Source of the DNA: Caulobacter vibrioides OR37
GTDB lineage: Bacteria > Pseudomonadota > Alphaproteobacteria > Caulobacterales > Caulobacteraceae
NCBI RefSeq assembly: GCF_000372645.1
Contig: NZ_APMP01000030.1
Span: forward strand, 1-57,194
Direction: 5' to 3'
DNA: 57,194 nt
The notes under the pieces are model-generated. The model saw only the letters and a program-made list of their open reading frames with translations. It ran no database searches and was not told the origin of the DNA. Of this stretch, positions 1 to 8,120 are shown in pieces. The position numbers and the translations under genes were made by a program. The number at the start of each line of letters is the position of its first letter. Position 1 is the first letter of the stretch.

Positions 1-38
1 AAAAATTATGCTTAACGATTCCTTGAGGAGCGCGCCGG

Positions 39-905
39 ATGATGGCGGGACCTTCTGGAGACATGTCACTCATGTGTCGCAAGCGCGCCCTCCTCGCAAC
101 CGTTCTCGGTTCCGCCGCCCTGTCGCTGGCCTCCCAAGCCGTCGCCGCCGACGCGGTCAAGGCGTCGGCGCCCGCCGCCCCGACCCCGGCGGCCGCGCCG
201 GCCCCGCCGCGCAAGGCTTCGCCGCAGCAGCGCGCGGAAGCGCGACGGCTGGACCCGCTGGCTCAAGCGGCCTTTTGGGGATCTGAGTTCGAGATCGACC
301 CGGCCGACGCCGAGGCGGGCGCCGGCCTGGCGCGGGCCTTGCGGGCCCTGGGCCGCAATGACGAGGCCGCGGAAACCGCGACCAAGGCCCTGGTGGCCCA
401 CCCCGACGACGAACCGCTGCTGCTGGAGCTGGCCCGCGCCCACATCGCCCGAGGGCAGGGCTTCTACGCCATCGAGCCGGCCCGCAAGGCCGCCGCTCAG
501 AACCCTAAGGACTGGCGTCCGCTGACCCTGCTGGGCGTGGCCTACGAACAGGCCGAGCGCGACGACGAGTCCGAGGCCGCTCATCGCCAGGCTATCGCCC
601 TGGCGCCCAGCGAGGCCACGCCGCTGGCCAACTACGCCATGCACCTGGCCGCGCGGGGCGATCTGGCCGGCGCCGAAGCCCAACTGCGTCGCGCCGCCGC
701 CCTGCCGTCGGCCGGCATCCAGACCCGGCAGAACCTGGCCCTGGTGGTCGGCCTGCAAGGTCGCCTGCCCGAGGCCGAGAAGCTGGCTCGCGCCGACCTG
801 CCGCCCGAGCAGGTGGCCAACAACCTGGCCTATCTGCGCGCCGCCCTGGGCCAGGCGGGCGCCGGCCGCAGCTGGGACGCCCTGCGCGGCGGCGGCGGCC
901 AATAG
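39..905 (+). CDS. TadD-like tetratricopeptide repeat protein
   Basis: A 288-residue exported TPR protein. An N-terminal signal peptide follows the basic MCRKR segment and ends near AVAA-D. A Pro/Ala-rich linker leads to about four TPR-like helical pairs from residue ~85. The C-terminal part (an RQNLALVVGLQGR segment, then an EQVANNLAYL segment) is the ending typical of TadD proteins of Flp/Tad pilus systems. TadD proteins are usually outer-membrane-associated factors for assembly of the pilus machine. The ATG at 39 has GAGGAG eight bases upstream. ATGs at 63 and 72 in the same frame are possible and would place the signal peptide closer to the start. No other Tad machinery gene is in the window, so the pilus assignment is by family resemblance; a Flp-like pilin lies 2 kb away. 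Confidence 0.8.
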   Translation: MMAGPSGDMSLMCRKRALLATVLGSAALSLASQAVAADAVKASAPAAPTPAAAPAPPRKASPQQRAEARRLDPLAQAAFWGSEFEIDPADAEAGAGLARALRALGRNDEAAETATKALVAHPDDEPLLLELARAHIARGQGFYAIEPARKAAAQNPKDWRPLTLLGVAYEQAERDDESEAAHRQAIALAPSEATPLANYAMHLAARGDLAGAEAQLRRAAALPSAGIQTRQNLALVVGLQGRLPEAEKLARADLPPEQVANNLAYLRAALGQAGAGRSWDALRGGGGQ

Positions 906-945
906 GCGCCTTGCCTCGGCCTTGAAATAGAGCTCAAACGCGGCG

Positions 946-3081
946 GTGATCAGCTTCCTCGCCCTCGCCGCCGCGCTTGCCGCCCCGCAAACCGTTCCCG
1001 ATCGCGTGGTCGTGGATCTTTCGGGCGCCAAGCCCGCCAATGTCTTTCGCCCGGACGAGGCGTTCGGCGGGGGGCTGGACGGCATGGGCCGCGACGAGGT
1101 CAAGGCGACCTACACCCCGCACAACGTCGCGGCCATGCGCCAGGCGGGGCTGAAGAAGATCACCTATCGGCTCCGCACCGAGCTGGGCAACGAGGCCTGG
1201 CACTGGAACCCGGAAGGGACTTGGAGCGACCCGGCGCGTCAGCAGGGCTATTGGACGGGCAGCGACAAGCCCGGCGCGCCGATCCTGCTGTCGCACGGTT
1301 ACGACCTGCCGCGCCGGGGCATGACCAACGACCAGGCCAACAACAACGGCTATTCGCGCCTGGACGACGGCGATACGGCGAGCTTCTGGAAGTCCAACCC
1401 TTATCTGGACAGCCGCTACACCCACGCGCCGGCGCGGCCGCAGTGGCTGATCGCCGAGCTGGGCAAGCCGTCCGAGATCGACACCGCCCGCCTGTCGTGG
1501 GCCACGCCCTACGCCGTCGACTACAAGGTGCAGTACTGGGTCGGGGTCGACGACTACGACCATCAGGGCCGATGGGTCACGTTCCCGCGCGGCGACATCC
1601 ATGGCGGCCAGGGCGGCGAGGTGACGCTGAAGCTGACCGACGCGCCGATCAAGACGGCTTATATCCGGGTGATCATGAGCCGGGGCTCGGGAACCGCGCC
1701 CCAGGGCTCGACCGATCCGCGCGATGGTCTGGGCTATGCTCTGGCGGAGGTCGGTTTCGGGACCACGCGGGACGGCCAGTTCGTCGACGTGATCCGCAAG
1801 GGTCGCTCGCGCACGTCCCAGAGCGTCATGCACGTCTCCTCGACCGATCCCTGGCACCGGGCGGTCGATCTGGACAAGGATCTGGAGCAGCCGGGCCTGG
1901 ATCTGGTCTTCCGCGGCGGCCTGACCAATGGCTTGCCGATGATGACGCCGGTTGGGGCGATGTTCGACACGCCCGACAACGCCGCCGCCGAGATCCGTTG
2001 GCTGAAGCGTCGCGGCTATCCGGTCGACCAGGTCGAGATCGGCGAGGAGGCCGACGGTCAATACGGCTCGCCCGAGGACTACGGCGCGCTCTATCTGCAA
2101 TTCGCCGACGCGGTGAGGGCGGTTGATCCGAAGATCACGGTCGGCGGTCCCAGCCTGCAGTCGGCGACCACCGAGATGTGGATGCCAGACCAGGGCGAAA
2201 GCCGCTGGTGGCATCAGCGCTTCGTCTCGTACCTGAAGGCGCGGGGCCGCCTGAGGGACCTCGGCTTCGTCTCGTTCGAGCACTATCCGTTCGACGACGT
2301 TTGCGGCCGGATCGACGAGAAGCTCAAAGACCACACGGCGATGCTGGACGGGGTCTTCGCCCGTCTGGCCGACGACGGCGTGCCCAAGACGACGCCGCTG
2401 GTGATCAGCGAATACGGTTTCTCGGCCTATTCGGGTCGCGTGATGTCGGAGGTGCCGGCGGCCCTGCTCAACGCCGACATCGTGGGCCAGTTCATGAGCC
2501 GGGGCGGCAAGCAGGCCTTCCTGTTCGGCTACACGCCCAACACGCCGATCAACCAGCACCAGGCCTGCGCCGGTTACGGCAACATGATGACCTGGCAGAC
2601 CGACGAGGATGGTCAGGCCAAGTGGCCCAGCCCCACCTTCCAGAGCGCCTGGCTGCTGACCCACGCCTGGACCCAAGGCGACCACGGACAGCATCAGGTC
2701 TGGCCCGCGGCCTCGACCGTCCGTGACGCCAAGGGACGCGCGCCGGTCATGGCCTACGCCGTCAAGCGTCCGGACGGGAAGTGGGCGCTGATGCTGGTTA
2801 ATCGCGATCCCGACGCCGCGCATCTGGCGACCTTGACCTTCAAGGGCAAGGACGGCCGGGCGATGACCTTCAAGGGTCCGGTCGAAGTCTGGCGCTATGA
2901 CCGGACGCGATACGTCTGGAAGGACGACGGCGAGCATAGCCGGCCGGAAAAGACCCTGCCGCCGCTGAAACTGAGCCAGGATGGGACGAAGCCCGTTCTG
3001 CTGCCGGGCTGGTCGCTAACGGTGGTGCGGGGCGAGATCAGCCCGCCAGCGCGTCGCCGATCACCCGGGCCGCGCGGGTGA
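946..3081 (+). CDS. Secreted glycoside hydrolase, (beta/alpha)8 clan GH-A type
   Basis: A 711-residue protein with a short hydrophobic signal peptide (MISFLALAAALAAP). Residues ~110-280 look like a discoidin-type beta-sandwich insertion (DTASFWKSNPYL, PQWLIAEL). The catalytic barrel follows: VEIGEE at ~363-368 fits the acid/base glutamate (E368) and PLVISEYGFS fits the nucleophile (E489). A beta-rich C-terminal domain ends the protein. The substrate cannot be named; the arrangement recalls families such as GH39/GH5/GH30, which cleave plant polysaccharides. The GTG start at 946 has no strong ribosome site, so the true start may differ. The last 44 bases overlap the convergent pilin-like gene. 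Confidence 0.75.
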   Translation: MISFLALAAALAAPQTVPDRVVVDLSGAKPANVFRPDEAFGGGLDGMGRDEVKATYTPHNVAAMRQAGLKKITYRLRTELGNEAWHWNPEGTWSDPARQQGYWTGSDKPGAPILLSHGYDLPRRGMTNDQANNNGYSRLDDGDTASFWKSNPYLDSRYTHAPARPQWLIAELGKPSEIDTARLSWATPYAVDYKVQYWVGVDDYDHQGRWVTFPRGDIHGGQGGEVTLKLTDAPIKTAYIRVIMSRGSGTAPQGSTDPRDGLGYALAEVGFGTTRDGQFVDVIRKGRSRTSQSVMHVSSTDPWHRAVDLDKDLEQPGLDLVFRGGLTNGLPMMTPVGAMFDTPDNAAAEIRWLKRRGYPVDQVEIGEEADGQYGSPEDYGALYLQFADAVRAVDPKITVGGPSLQSATTEMWMPDQGESRWWHQRFVSYLKARGRLRDLGFVSFEHYPFDDVCGRIDEKLKDHTAMLDGVFARLADDGVPKTTPLVISEYGFSAYSGRVMSEVPAALLNADIVGQFMSRGGKQAFLFGYTPNTPINQHQACAGYGNMMTWQTDEDGQAKWPSPTFQSAWLLTHAWTQGDHGQHQVWPAASTVRDAKGRAPVMAYAVKRPDGKWALMLVNRDPDAAHLATLTFKGKDGRAMTFKGPVEVWRYDRTRYVWKDDGEHSRPEKTLPPLKLSQDGTKPVLLPGWSLTVVRGEISPPARRRSPGPRG

Positions 3082-3235
3082 AGAGGCTCAGTAGCGGCGC
3101 GGCCAGCGCCTGACGCAACGTGAAGGCGAAGAACGCCGACAGAGCGATCAGCAGGGCCGTCTCCGTGGCCGCCCCGCCATCCTCGTTCGCCAGCCCGCGC
3201 GCCAGCGTCTTGACCGTCTTCTTCCCACCAAGCAT
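3038..3235 (-). CDS. Flp-like mini-pilin (type IVb prepilin-like)
   Basis: A 65-residue protein: a short basic leader, then EDG|GAATETALL and a single hydrophobic helix (LIALSAFFAFTLRQALAAPL), then an amphipathic tail. This is the Flp/PilA plan, with a Gly before the cleavage point and Glu at +5, followed by an N-terminal hydrophobic helix. The Tyr/Phe usual after Glu in Flp pilins is Thr here. ATG at 3235 is chosen; an in-frame TTG at 3250 is possible. Its 3' end overlaps the convergent hydrolase gene. It may be an accessory pilin or a pseudopilin. Confidence 0.6.
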   Translation of the reverse strand: MLGGKKTVKTLARGLANEDGGAATETALLIALSAFFAFTLRQALAAPLLSLFTRAARVIGDALAG

Positions 3236-3344
3236 TGGTCGCTGTCCCAAAAAGAAACCCCACGACCCGGGTGCGGCAAAACGCGCGCCACGCTCAATTC
3301 AGGATAGGTGTATGAAGCCGCCGCTCGCGAAGAAGGAACGCTCC

Positions 3345-3611
3345 ATGCGGAAGGTCCTGGTGTTCACGGCGCTGGCCGTCGCGGCCGCCCCGGCCCTGTA
3401 TTCCGCCTACATCGCCGCGGCGATCCTCGATCGGGGGTATCACTGGAAAGAGATGGACTGGAACGGCGATGGCCGCACGCAGCTGAGTGAGCTGATCGCC
3501 GCCGGCGATATCGTTCCGCATAGGACCGTGCGCGGCGCCCAGCGCTGCACGCACTATTTCGCCTATCGCACCGCGACCCTGGTGCGCTCGGACTGCGACG
3601 AGGACGCCTAA
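3345..3611 (+). CDS. Small membrane-anchored protein with one EF-hand loop
   Basis: An 88-residue protein. Residues 1-28 form a signal-anchor or signal peptide (KVLVFTALAVAAAPALYSAYIAAAIL). They are followed by DWNGDGRTQLSE (residues 38-49), a complete 12-position EF-hand calcium loop with D1, N3, D5, G6 and E12. The tail carries two cysteines (QRCTHY, RSDCDED). ATG at 3345 has AAGGA seven bases upstream; ATG at 3312 in the same frame (11 residues longer, basic N-terminus) is almost as good. Function unknown; calcium binding outside the cytoplasm is an inference from the loop alone. Confidence 0.65.
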   Translation: MRKVLVFTALAVAAAPALYSAYIAAAILDRGYHWKEMDWNGDGRTQLSELIAAGDIVPHRTVRGAQRCTHYFAYRTATLVRSDCDEDA

Positions 3612-3669
3612 GGCGAAGGCTCGGGCTTGAGCGAGCGGCTGGGCCGCCGCCGCCCACGCCCTTTAGATG

Positions 3670-4002
3670 CTAGATCGAGAAGCTTACGCCGCAGCCGCAG
3701 CTGGACTTGGCGTTCGGGTTGCGCACGCGGAACTCCGCCCCGGCCAATTCGTCGACGAAGTCGATTTCCGACCCCTTCAGCAGCGCCAGGGACACCACGT
3801 CCACCAGGGCGGCCGCGCCGTCGCGCTCGACCTTGAGGTCATCATCCTCGACGGTGTCCACGAGATCAAAGCGGTACTGGAAGCCGGAGCAGCCGCCGCC
3901 GTCGACGGCGACGCGCAGCATCAGGGGGCGGCCCTCGCTCTCGGCGATGGCCTTGATCCGCCGGGCGGCGTTTTCGGAAAGCGTTAAGTCGACTTGGGTC
4001 AT
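3670..4002 (-). CDS. erpA: Iron-sulfur cluster insertion protein ErpA (A-type carrier)
   Basis: A 110-residue protein of the HesB/IscA/ErpA family, which carries Fe-S clusters to apoproteins in the cytoplasm. The three conserved cysteines are visible: C38 in GGGCSGFQY, and C102 and C104 in the C-terminal SSCGCGVSFSI. The length and the LTLSENAARRI start are typical of ErpA. The gene is divergent from dgt across 87 bases that contain a perfect palindrome. IscA or SufA is the alternative name, but genes for cluster scaffolds are not nearby. Confidence 0.92.
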   Translation of the reverse strand: MTQVDLTLSENAARRIKAIAESEGRPLMLRVAVDGGGCSGFQYRFDLVDTVEDDDLKVERDGAAALVDVVSLALLKGSEIDFVDELAGAEFRVRNPNAKSSCGCGVSFSI

Positions 4003-4044
4003 GGCTGTGGAAAAGTCACCTCGGGCCTATATGAGGCTGACGCG

Positions 4045-4061
4045 GCCTCTTCGGAAGAGGC
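4045..4061. promoter_or_regulatory. Perfect palindrome between erpA and dgt
   Basis: GCCTCTT-CGG-AAGAGGC is a perfect 7-bp inverted repeat in the divergent gap, 29 bases before the dgt ATG. It could be a repressor operator or a hairpin in the dgt leader. There is no T-run, so it is not a classical terminator for either gene. The binding factor is unknown. Confidence 0.4.
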
Positions 4062-4089
4062 AAATGGTCAAACGCGATAAAGGCGGTCT

Positions 4090-5274
4090 ATGTCCCAGGC
4101 TCCGTACTTCGTCCCCCGCGCGCCCTACGCCGAGGATCCCTTCAAGTCGAAGGGCCGTCGGTTCCAGGAGGATGAGAGCCGCACCCGGACCCCGTTCGCC
4201 CGCGATCGTGACCGGATCATCCACACGTCGGCCTTCCGTCGCCTGAAGGAGAAGACCCAGGTCTTCGTGGCGCACGAGGGCGACAATTTCCGCACCCGCC
4301 TGACGCACTCGCTGGAAGTGGCGCAGGTGGCGCGCTCGCTGGCGACGGCGCTCGGCCTCGACAGCGATCTGGCCGAGACCATCGCGCTGGGCCATGACCT
4401 GGGCCATCCGCCCTTCGGTCACGCCGGCGAGGACGAGCTCGAGATCCAGATGCGCGACTACGGCGGCTTCGACCACAACGTCCAGACCTTCCGGGTCGTG
4501 ACCGAATTGGAGCACCGCTATCCCGATTTCCTGGGCCTGAACCTGACCTGGGAAACGCTGGAGGGGATCATCAAGCACAACGGTCCGGTGACCAACAAGC
4601 TGGGCAAGCCGTCGTGGAAGGCGATCCAGCGGTACGACAACGACTATGGCCTGGGTCTGGACACCTGGGCCTCGGCCGAGGCCCAGGTCGCGGCCCTGGC
4701 CGATGACATCGCCTACAACAATCACGACGTCGACGACGGCGTCACCGCCGGCCTGTTCACCCTGGACGAGCTGATGGATGTGCCGCTGATCGGCCCGATC
4801 CTCTACGCCGTGAAGAGCGAGCGGCCGGACCTCGATCCCCGCCTGACCCATCTGGAGGCCGTGCGCCGCATGATCGGGGCCATGGTCGACGACGTGATGG
4901 GCGAAACCTTGCAGCGCGCCGCCGCCACGGGCGTGTCGTCGGCCGACGATGTCCGCGCCCTGGATCACGCCTTAGTCGCCTTCTCGCCGGACATGGCCGA
5001 GGACCTGGCCCGCCTGCGCGCCTTCCTCTACGAGCGCATGTACCGCCATTGGCGCGTCAATCGCACGCGCAGCCAGGCTCGCCGCATTCTGGGCGAAATG
5101 TTCGCGCTATTCCTCAAGGAGCCGGAGGTCCTGCCGACCGTCTGGTTCGCCAAGTCGCAGAACCGCGACGAAGCCGGCCGAGCCCGCGTGGTGTGCGACT
5201 ACATCGCCGGGATGACCGATCGCTTCGCGATAGAAGAGCACCGCAAGCTGTTCCATCTCGACGTCTGGAACTAG
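4090..5274 (+). CDS. dgt: dGTPase-like deoxynucleotide triphosphohydrolase
   Basis: A 394-residue HD-domain protein that removes triphosphate from dNTPs. The metal-binding set is visible: H73 in [11 protein letters not shown], the HD pair H102-D103 in [13 protein letters not shown], and a downstream Asp in the [15 protein letters not shown] helix. The N-terminal [20 protein letters not shown] is the family's nucleotide-site signature. The length fits the short alphaproteobacterial class (dGTPase-like type 2). ATG is the first codon of good similarity. In many alphaproteobacteria argS follows directly; here a 160-base gap leads to the SPOR gene instead. Confidence 0.92.
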   Translation: MSQAPYFVPRAPYAEDPFKSKGRRFQEDESRTRTPFARDRDRIIHTSAFRRLKEKTQVFVAHEGDNFRTRLTHSLEVAQVARSLATALGLDSDLAETIALGHDLGHPPFGHAGEDELEIQMRDYGGFDHNVQTFRVVTELEHRYPDFLGLNLTWETLEGIIKHNGPVTNKLGKPSWKAIQRYDNDYGLGLDTWASAEAQVAALADDIAYNNHDVDDGVTAGLFTLDELMDVPLIGPILYAVKSERPDLDPRLTHLEAVRRMIGAMVDDVMGETLQRAAATGVSSADDVRALDHALVAFSPDMAEDLARLRAFLYERMYRHWRVNRTRSQARRILGEMFALFLKEPEVLPTVWFAKSQNRDEAGRARVVCDYIAGMTDRFAIEEHRKLFHLDVWN

Positions 5275-5434
5275 GCCTTAGGGGCCTGGCTCGGCGGCGA
5301 GGCGCGAACAGCGGGATGTAAGCCGCCTGAGCGGGGCGGACGCTTCTTGGACGCGCCGGCGTTGGGTAACCTAGGATCGCGCGCGTCTGATTCGCTTCGT
5401 TCGATCCGCGCCCGAGAGTTTGGAGCCTGCCTCG

Positions 5435-6262
5435 ATGTCCGATCCGCACCGCGGGGCCTATACGCCCCCCACCGACGCGCCGTTGTCGTTCGACGCGCGT
5501 CAGCCCGTGCGGGGCGCGCGCCCGCTGCCCATGACCCTGATCATCAGCGCGGTGGTCCTGGTCACGCTCGTCGTGGGCGTGGCGCTGGTCTATCGCGGCG
5601 GCATTCGCAATCCGAACGAGCCGCCGCGCGAGGTCGGCTCCCAGGTCGCCCAGATGAAGACGCCGCCGCCCGCTGGCAGCCAGCCGCAGGATCCGGCCGC
5701 CGGCTTGCAGATCTATCACAACGACGAGCCGCGCCCGTCGGCGACCTTCGCCGCCCCGCCCGAGGCGCCGGCGGCTCGCCCGGCCGTTCCGGTCAGCAGC
5801 GCCCCGGTCGAGACCGCCGCCCTGCCGCCGGCCAAGCCCGCGTCGGCCGTCGCCGCGGCCGCCGCCAAGCCGGCGCCGACCATCGAGTCGCTGGCCACCG
5901 CCGCCAACGCCGACTCCGCGCCCGTCGCCGCCAAGCCCGCGCCGAAGCCGACCCCCAAGCCCGTGCAGGTGGCTTCGGCCACGCCGAAGCCGGCGGCCGC
6001 CGCGCCCGTCGCCGCCGCCAGCGGCGCCGCCTCGGTTCAGATCGGTGCGCTGTCCTCGCCGGCCCTGGCCGACAAGGCCTGGATCGAAGCCACGCGCCTG
6101 GCCCCGGGCCTGGCCGCCGGCAAGGGCAAGAAGGTAGAGGCCGTCGACAAGAACGGCACGACCCTCTACCGCACCTCGGTCACCGGCTTTGCTTCCCGCG
6201 AGGCGGCCAAGGCCTTCTGCGAGGCCATCGCGGCCTCCGGCAAGTCCTGCTTCGTCAAATGA
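5435..6262 (+). CDS. SPOR-domain peptidoglycan-binding membrane protein
   Basis: A 275-residue bitopic protein: a short cytoplasmic head, one transmembrane helix (residues ~35-55, TLIISAVVLVTLVVGVALVY), a long Ala/Pro/Lys-rich periplasmic linker, and a C-terminal SPOR domain (~200-275, from SVQIGALSSPALADKAW to SGKSCFVK). SPOR domains bind denuded glycan strands at division sites. ATG at 5435 has GGAG at 5422-5425. The stop overlaps the nagZ start as ATGA, so the pair is translationally coupled and both act on the cell wall. Confidence 0.85.
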   Translation: MSDPHRGAYTPPTDAPLSFDARQPVRGARPLPMTLIISAVVLVTLVVGVALVYRGGIRNPNEPPREVGSQVAQMKTPPPAGSQPQDPAAGLQIYHNDEPRPSATFAAPPEAPAARPAVPVSSAPVETAALPPAKPASAVAAAAAKPAPTIESLATAANADSAPVAAKPAPKPTPKPVQVASATPKPAAAAPVAAASGAASVQIGALSSPALADKAWIEATRLAPGLAAGKGKKVEAVDKNGTTLYRTSVTGFASREAAKAFCEAIAASGKSCFVK

Positions 6263-7299
6263 GCCTGCTGATGGGCGCCACGTCCTCCGCCGCCATCCTC
6301 GGCTGCGCCGGGACCACCCTGACGGCCGAGGAGGTCGCGTTCTTCAAGGACGTGAAGCCCTGGGGCTTCATCCTCTTCAAGCGCAATATCGCCGATCCGG
6401 AGCAGGTGAGGGCGCTGACCGCCGCGCTGCGCGACACGGTTGGCCGTCCCGACGCCCCCATTCTCATCGATCAGGAGGGCGGCCGGGTCGCCCGCCTGCA
6501 ACCGCCGCACTGGCGGATCTATCCGCCGGGTCGCGCCTATGGCGAGCTGGTCGCCAATGATCCTCTGACCGCCCGCGAGATCACCCGTCTGGGCGCGCGC
6601 CTGATGGCGCACGACCTGCACGTGCTGGGCATTAATGTCGACTGCGCGCCGGTGCTGGACGTGCCCGACCCCAAGGGCCACGAGATCATCGGCGACCGCG
6701 CCTATGGCGACACGCCCGAGCAGGTGGCGACCCTGGGCCGCGCGGCCGCCGAGGGCCTGCTGGCCGGCGGTGTCCTACCGATCATCAAGCACATCCCCGG
6801 CCACGGCCGCGCCCTGAGCGACAGCCACCTGGAGCTGCCGGTCGTCAAGGCCAAGCTGCTGGAGCTGGAAATCCGCGACTTCGCGCCGTTCCGCGTGCTG
6901 TCCGACATGCCGATGGCGATGACGGCGCACGTCGTCTACGCCGCCATCGACCGCAAGAACCCAGCTACGACCTCGAAGAAGGTGATCAAGCAGGTCATTC
7001 GCGGGTCCATGGGCTTCGACGGCCTTCTGATGAGCGACGACCTGTCGATGAAAGCCCTGACGGGCGACTTCAAGCAGCGGGCCAAGGACAGCTTGTCGGC
7101 CGGCTGCGACGTCGTCCTGCACTGCAACGGCGACATGGACGAGATGAAGGCCGTGATGTCGGGCGTCGGCAAGATGTCCAAGGAGGCGCGTCGGCGGGCC
7201 CAGGCGGTGATGAACCGTCTGGTCAAGGTTCCCGAGCCCTTCGACCCGGCCGAGGCGCGCGCCCGCTTCGACGCGGCGTTCGGCGGTCGGTACGCTTGA
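6259..7299 (+). CDS. nagZ: Beta-N-acetylhexosaminidase NagZ (GH3)
   Basis: A 346-residue cytosolic GH3 enzyme that removes GlcNAc from anhydromuropeptides in cell-wall recycling. The signature KHIPGHGRALSDSHLELP contains the catalytic Asp/His loop. LLMSDDLSMKAL holds the nucleophile Asp, and LIDQEGGRVARL is the sugar-binding strand. The start is the ATG overlapping the SPOR gene stop; an ATG at 6271 is the alternative. The 3' end overlaps the TTG start of scpA. A long open frame upstream of 6259 in the same phase is read-through in another gene's territory. Confidence 0.93.
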   Translation: MSLLMGATSSAAILGCAGTTLTAEEVAFFKDVKPWGFILFKRNIADPEQVRALTAALRDTVGRPDAPILIDQEGGRVARLQPPHWRIYPPGRAYGELVANDPLTAREITRLGARLMAHDLHVLGINVDCAPVLDVPDPKGHEIIGDRAYGDTPEQVATLGRAAAEGLLAGGVLPIIKHIPGHGRALSDSHLELPVVKAKLLELEIRDFAPFRVLSDMPMAMTAHVVYAAIDRKNPATTSKKVIKQVIRGSMGFDGLLMSDDLSMKALTGDFKQRAKDSLSAGCDVVLHCNGDMDEMKAVMSGVGKMSKEARRRAQAVMNRLVKVPEPFDPAEARARFDAAFGGRYA

Positions 7300-8120
7300 G
7301 CGCGGGCTTCCAGCCCACCCTGGACTTCGAGGCCGCTCACGAGGCGGCCGAGGATGGCGCGGCCCTGGTCATCGACATCGACGGCTATGAAGGCCCGCTG
7401 CATGTCCTGCTGACCTTGGCGCGCGGCCAAAAGGTCGACCTGCTGCAACTGTCGATTACCCGCCTGGCCGAACAGTATCTGGCCTTCGTGCAGCAGGCGC
7501 GCCGCGTGCGTTTCGCCCTCGCGGCCGACTATCTGGTGATGGCCGCGTGGCTGGCCTATCTGAAGTCGCGCCTGCTGCTGCCCAAGGCCGAGCGCGCCAA
7601 GGCCGAGGGGCCACCGCCCGAGGAAATGGCCGCCCAGCTGGCCTTCCGCCTGGCCAAGCTCGACGTGATGCGCAAGGCCGTGGAGGCCTTGAAGGAGCGT
7701 CCCATCCTGGGGCGCGACGTCTTCATGCGCGGCGACCCCGAAGCGGTGAAGATCGTCTCCTCGACCCGGCTGGAGGGCGATCTCTACGGCCTGATGAGCG
7801 CCTATATCGAGCAGCGCAAGCGCGAGCACGGCCGCCATTACGCCCCCCGTCCGCCGACGGCCTATCCACTGGAAGACGCTCGCGACCGCCTGCGAACGCT
7901 GCTGCCGCGCATGAGCGAGTGGACCACGCTGTCGACCGTCGCGCCGATCGAGCAGGCGCTGGAGGAGGATGACGGACCCACGCCGGCCTCGTACCTGGCC
8001 TCGACCCTGTCGGCGTCGCTGGAACTGGTGAAGGAAGGGGCGCTGGAGGTCCGCCAGATGGAGGCGTTCGCCGACATCTACTTGCGGACCCGGGCCGAGC
8101 CGGCGCAAATCGCCGAATGA
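7296..8120 (+). CDS. scpA: Segregation and condensation protein ScpA
   Basis: A 274-residue kleisin subunit of the SMC-ScpAB condensin. The N-terminal YEGPLHVLLTLARGQKVDLLQLSITRLAEQYL is the conserved ScpA/Rec21 segment that contacts the SMC neck. The C-terminal winged-helix part (SLELVKEGALEVRQMEAFADIYLR) binds the SMC cap. The start is TTG at 7296, overlapping the nagZ stop (TTGA); no ATG or GTG lies before the conserved region. The stop overlaps scpB as ATGA. Confidence 0.92.
   Translation: MSAGFQPTLDFEAAHEAAEDGAALVIDIDGYEGPLHVLLTLARGQKVDLLQLSITRLAEQYLAFVQQARRVRFALAADYLVMAAWLAYLKSRLLLPKAERAKAEGPPPEEMAAQLAFRLAKLDVMRKAVEALKERPILGRDVFMRGDPEAVKIVSSTRLEGDLYGLMSAYIEQRKREHGRHYAPRPPTAYPLEDARDRLRTLLPRMSEWTTLSTVAPIEQALEEDDGPTPASYLASTLSASLELVKEGALEVRQMEAFADIYLRTRAEPAQIAE

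Noticed and set aside
934..2937. 667-codon open frame on the minus strand
   Set aside because: It is the antisense of the glycoside hydrolase gene; its Arg/Val/Leu/Gly-rich translation is the usual by-product of GC-rich coding DNA.
3974..3996. CtrA box near the erpA start
   Set aside because: TTAA-GTCGACT-TGGG matches only one half-site.
5347..6258. Upstream extension of the nagZ frame
   Set aside because: It overlaps the SPOR gene in another frame; the real NagZ begins at the ATG overlapping the SPOR stop.
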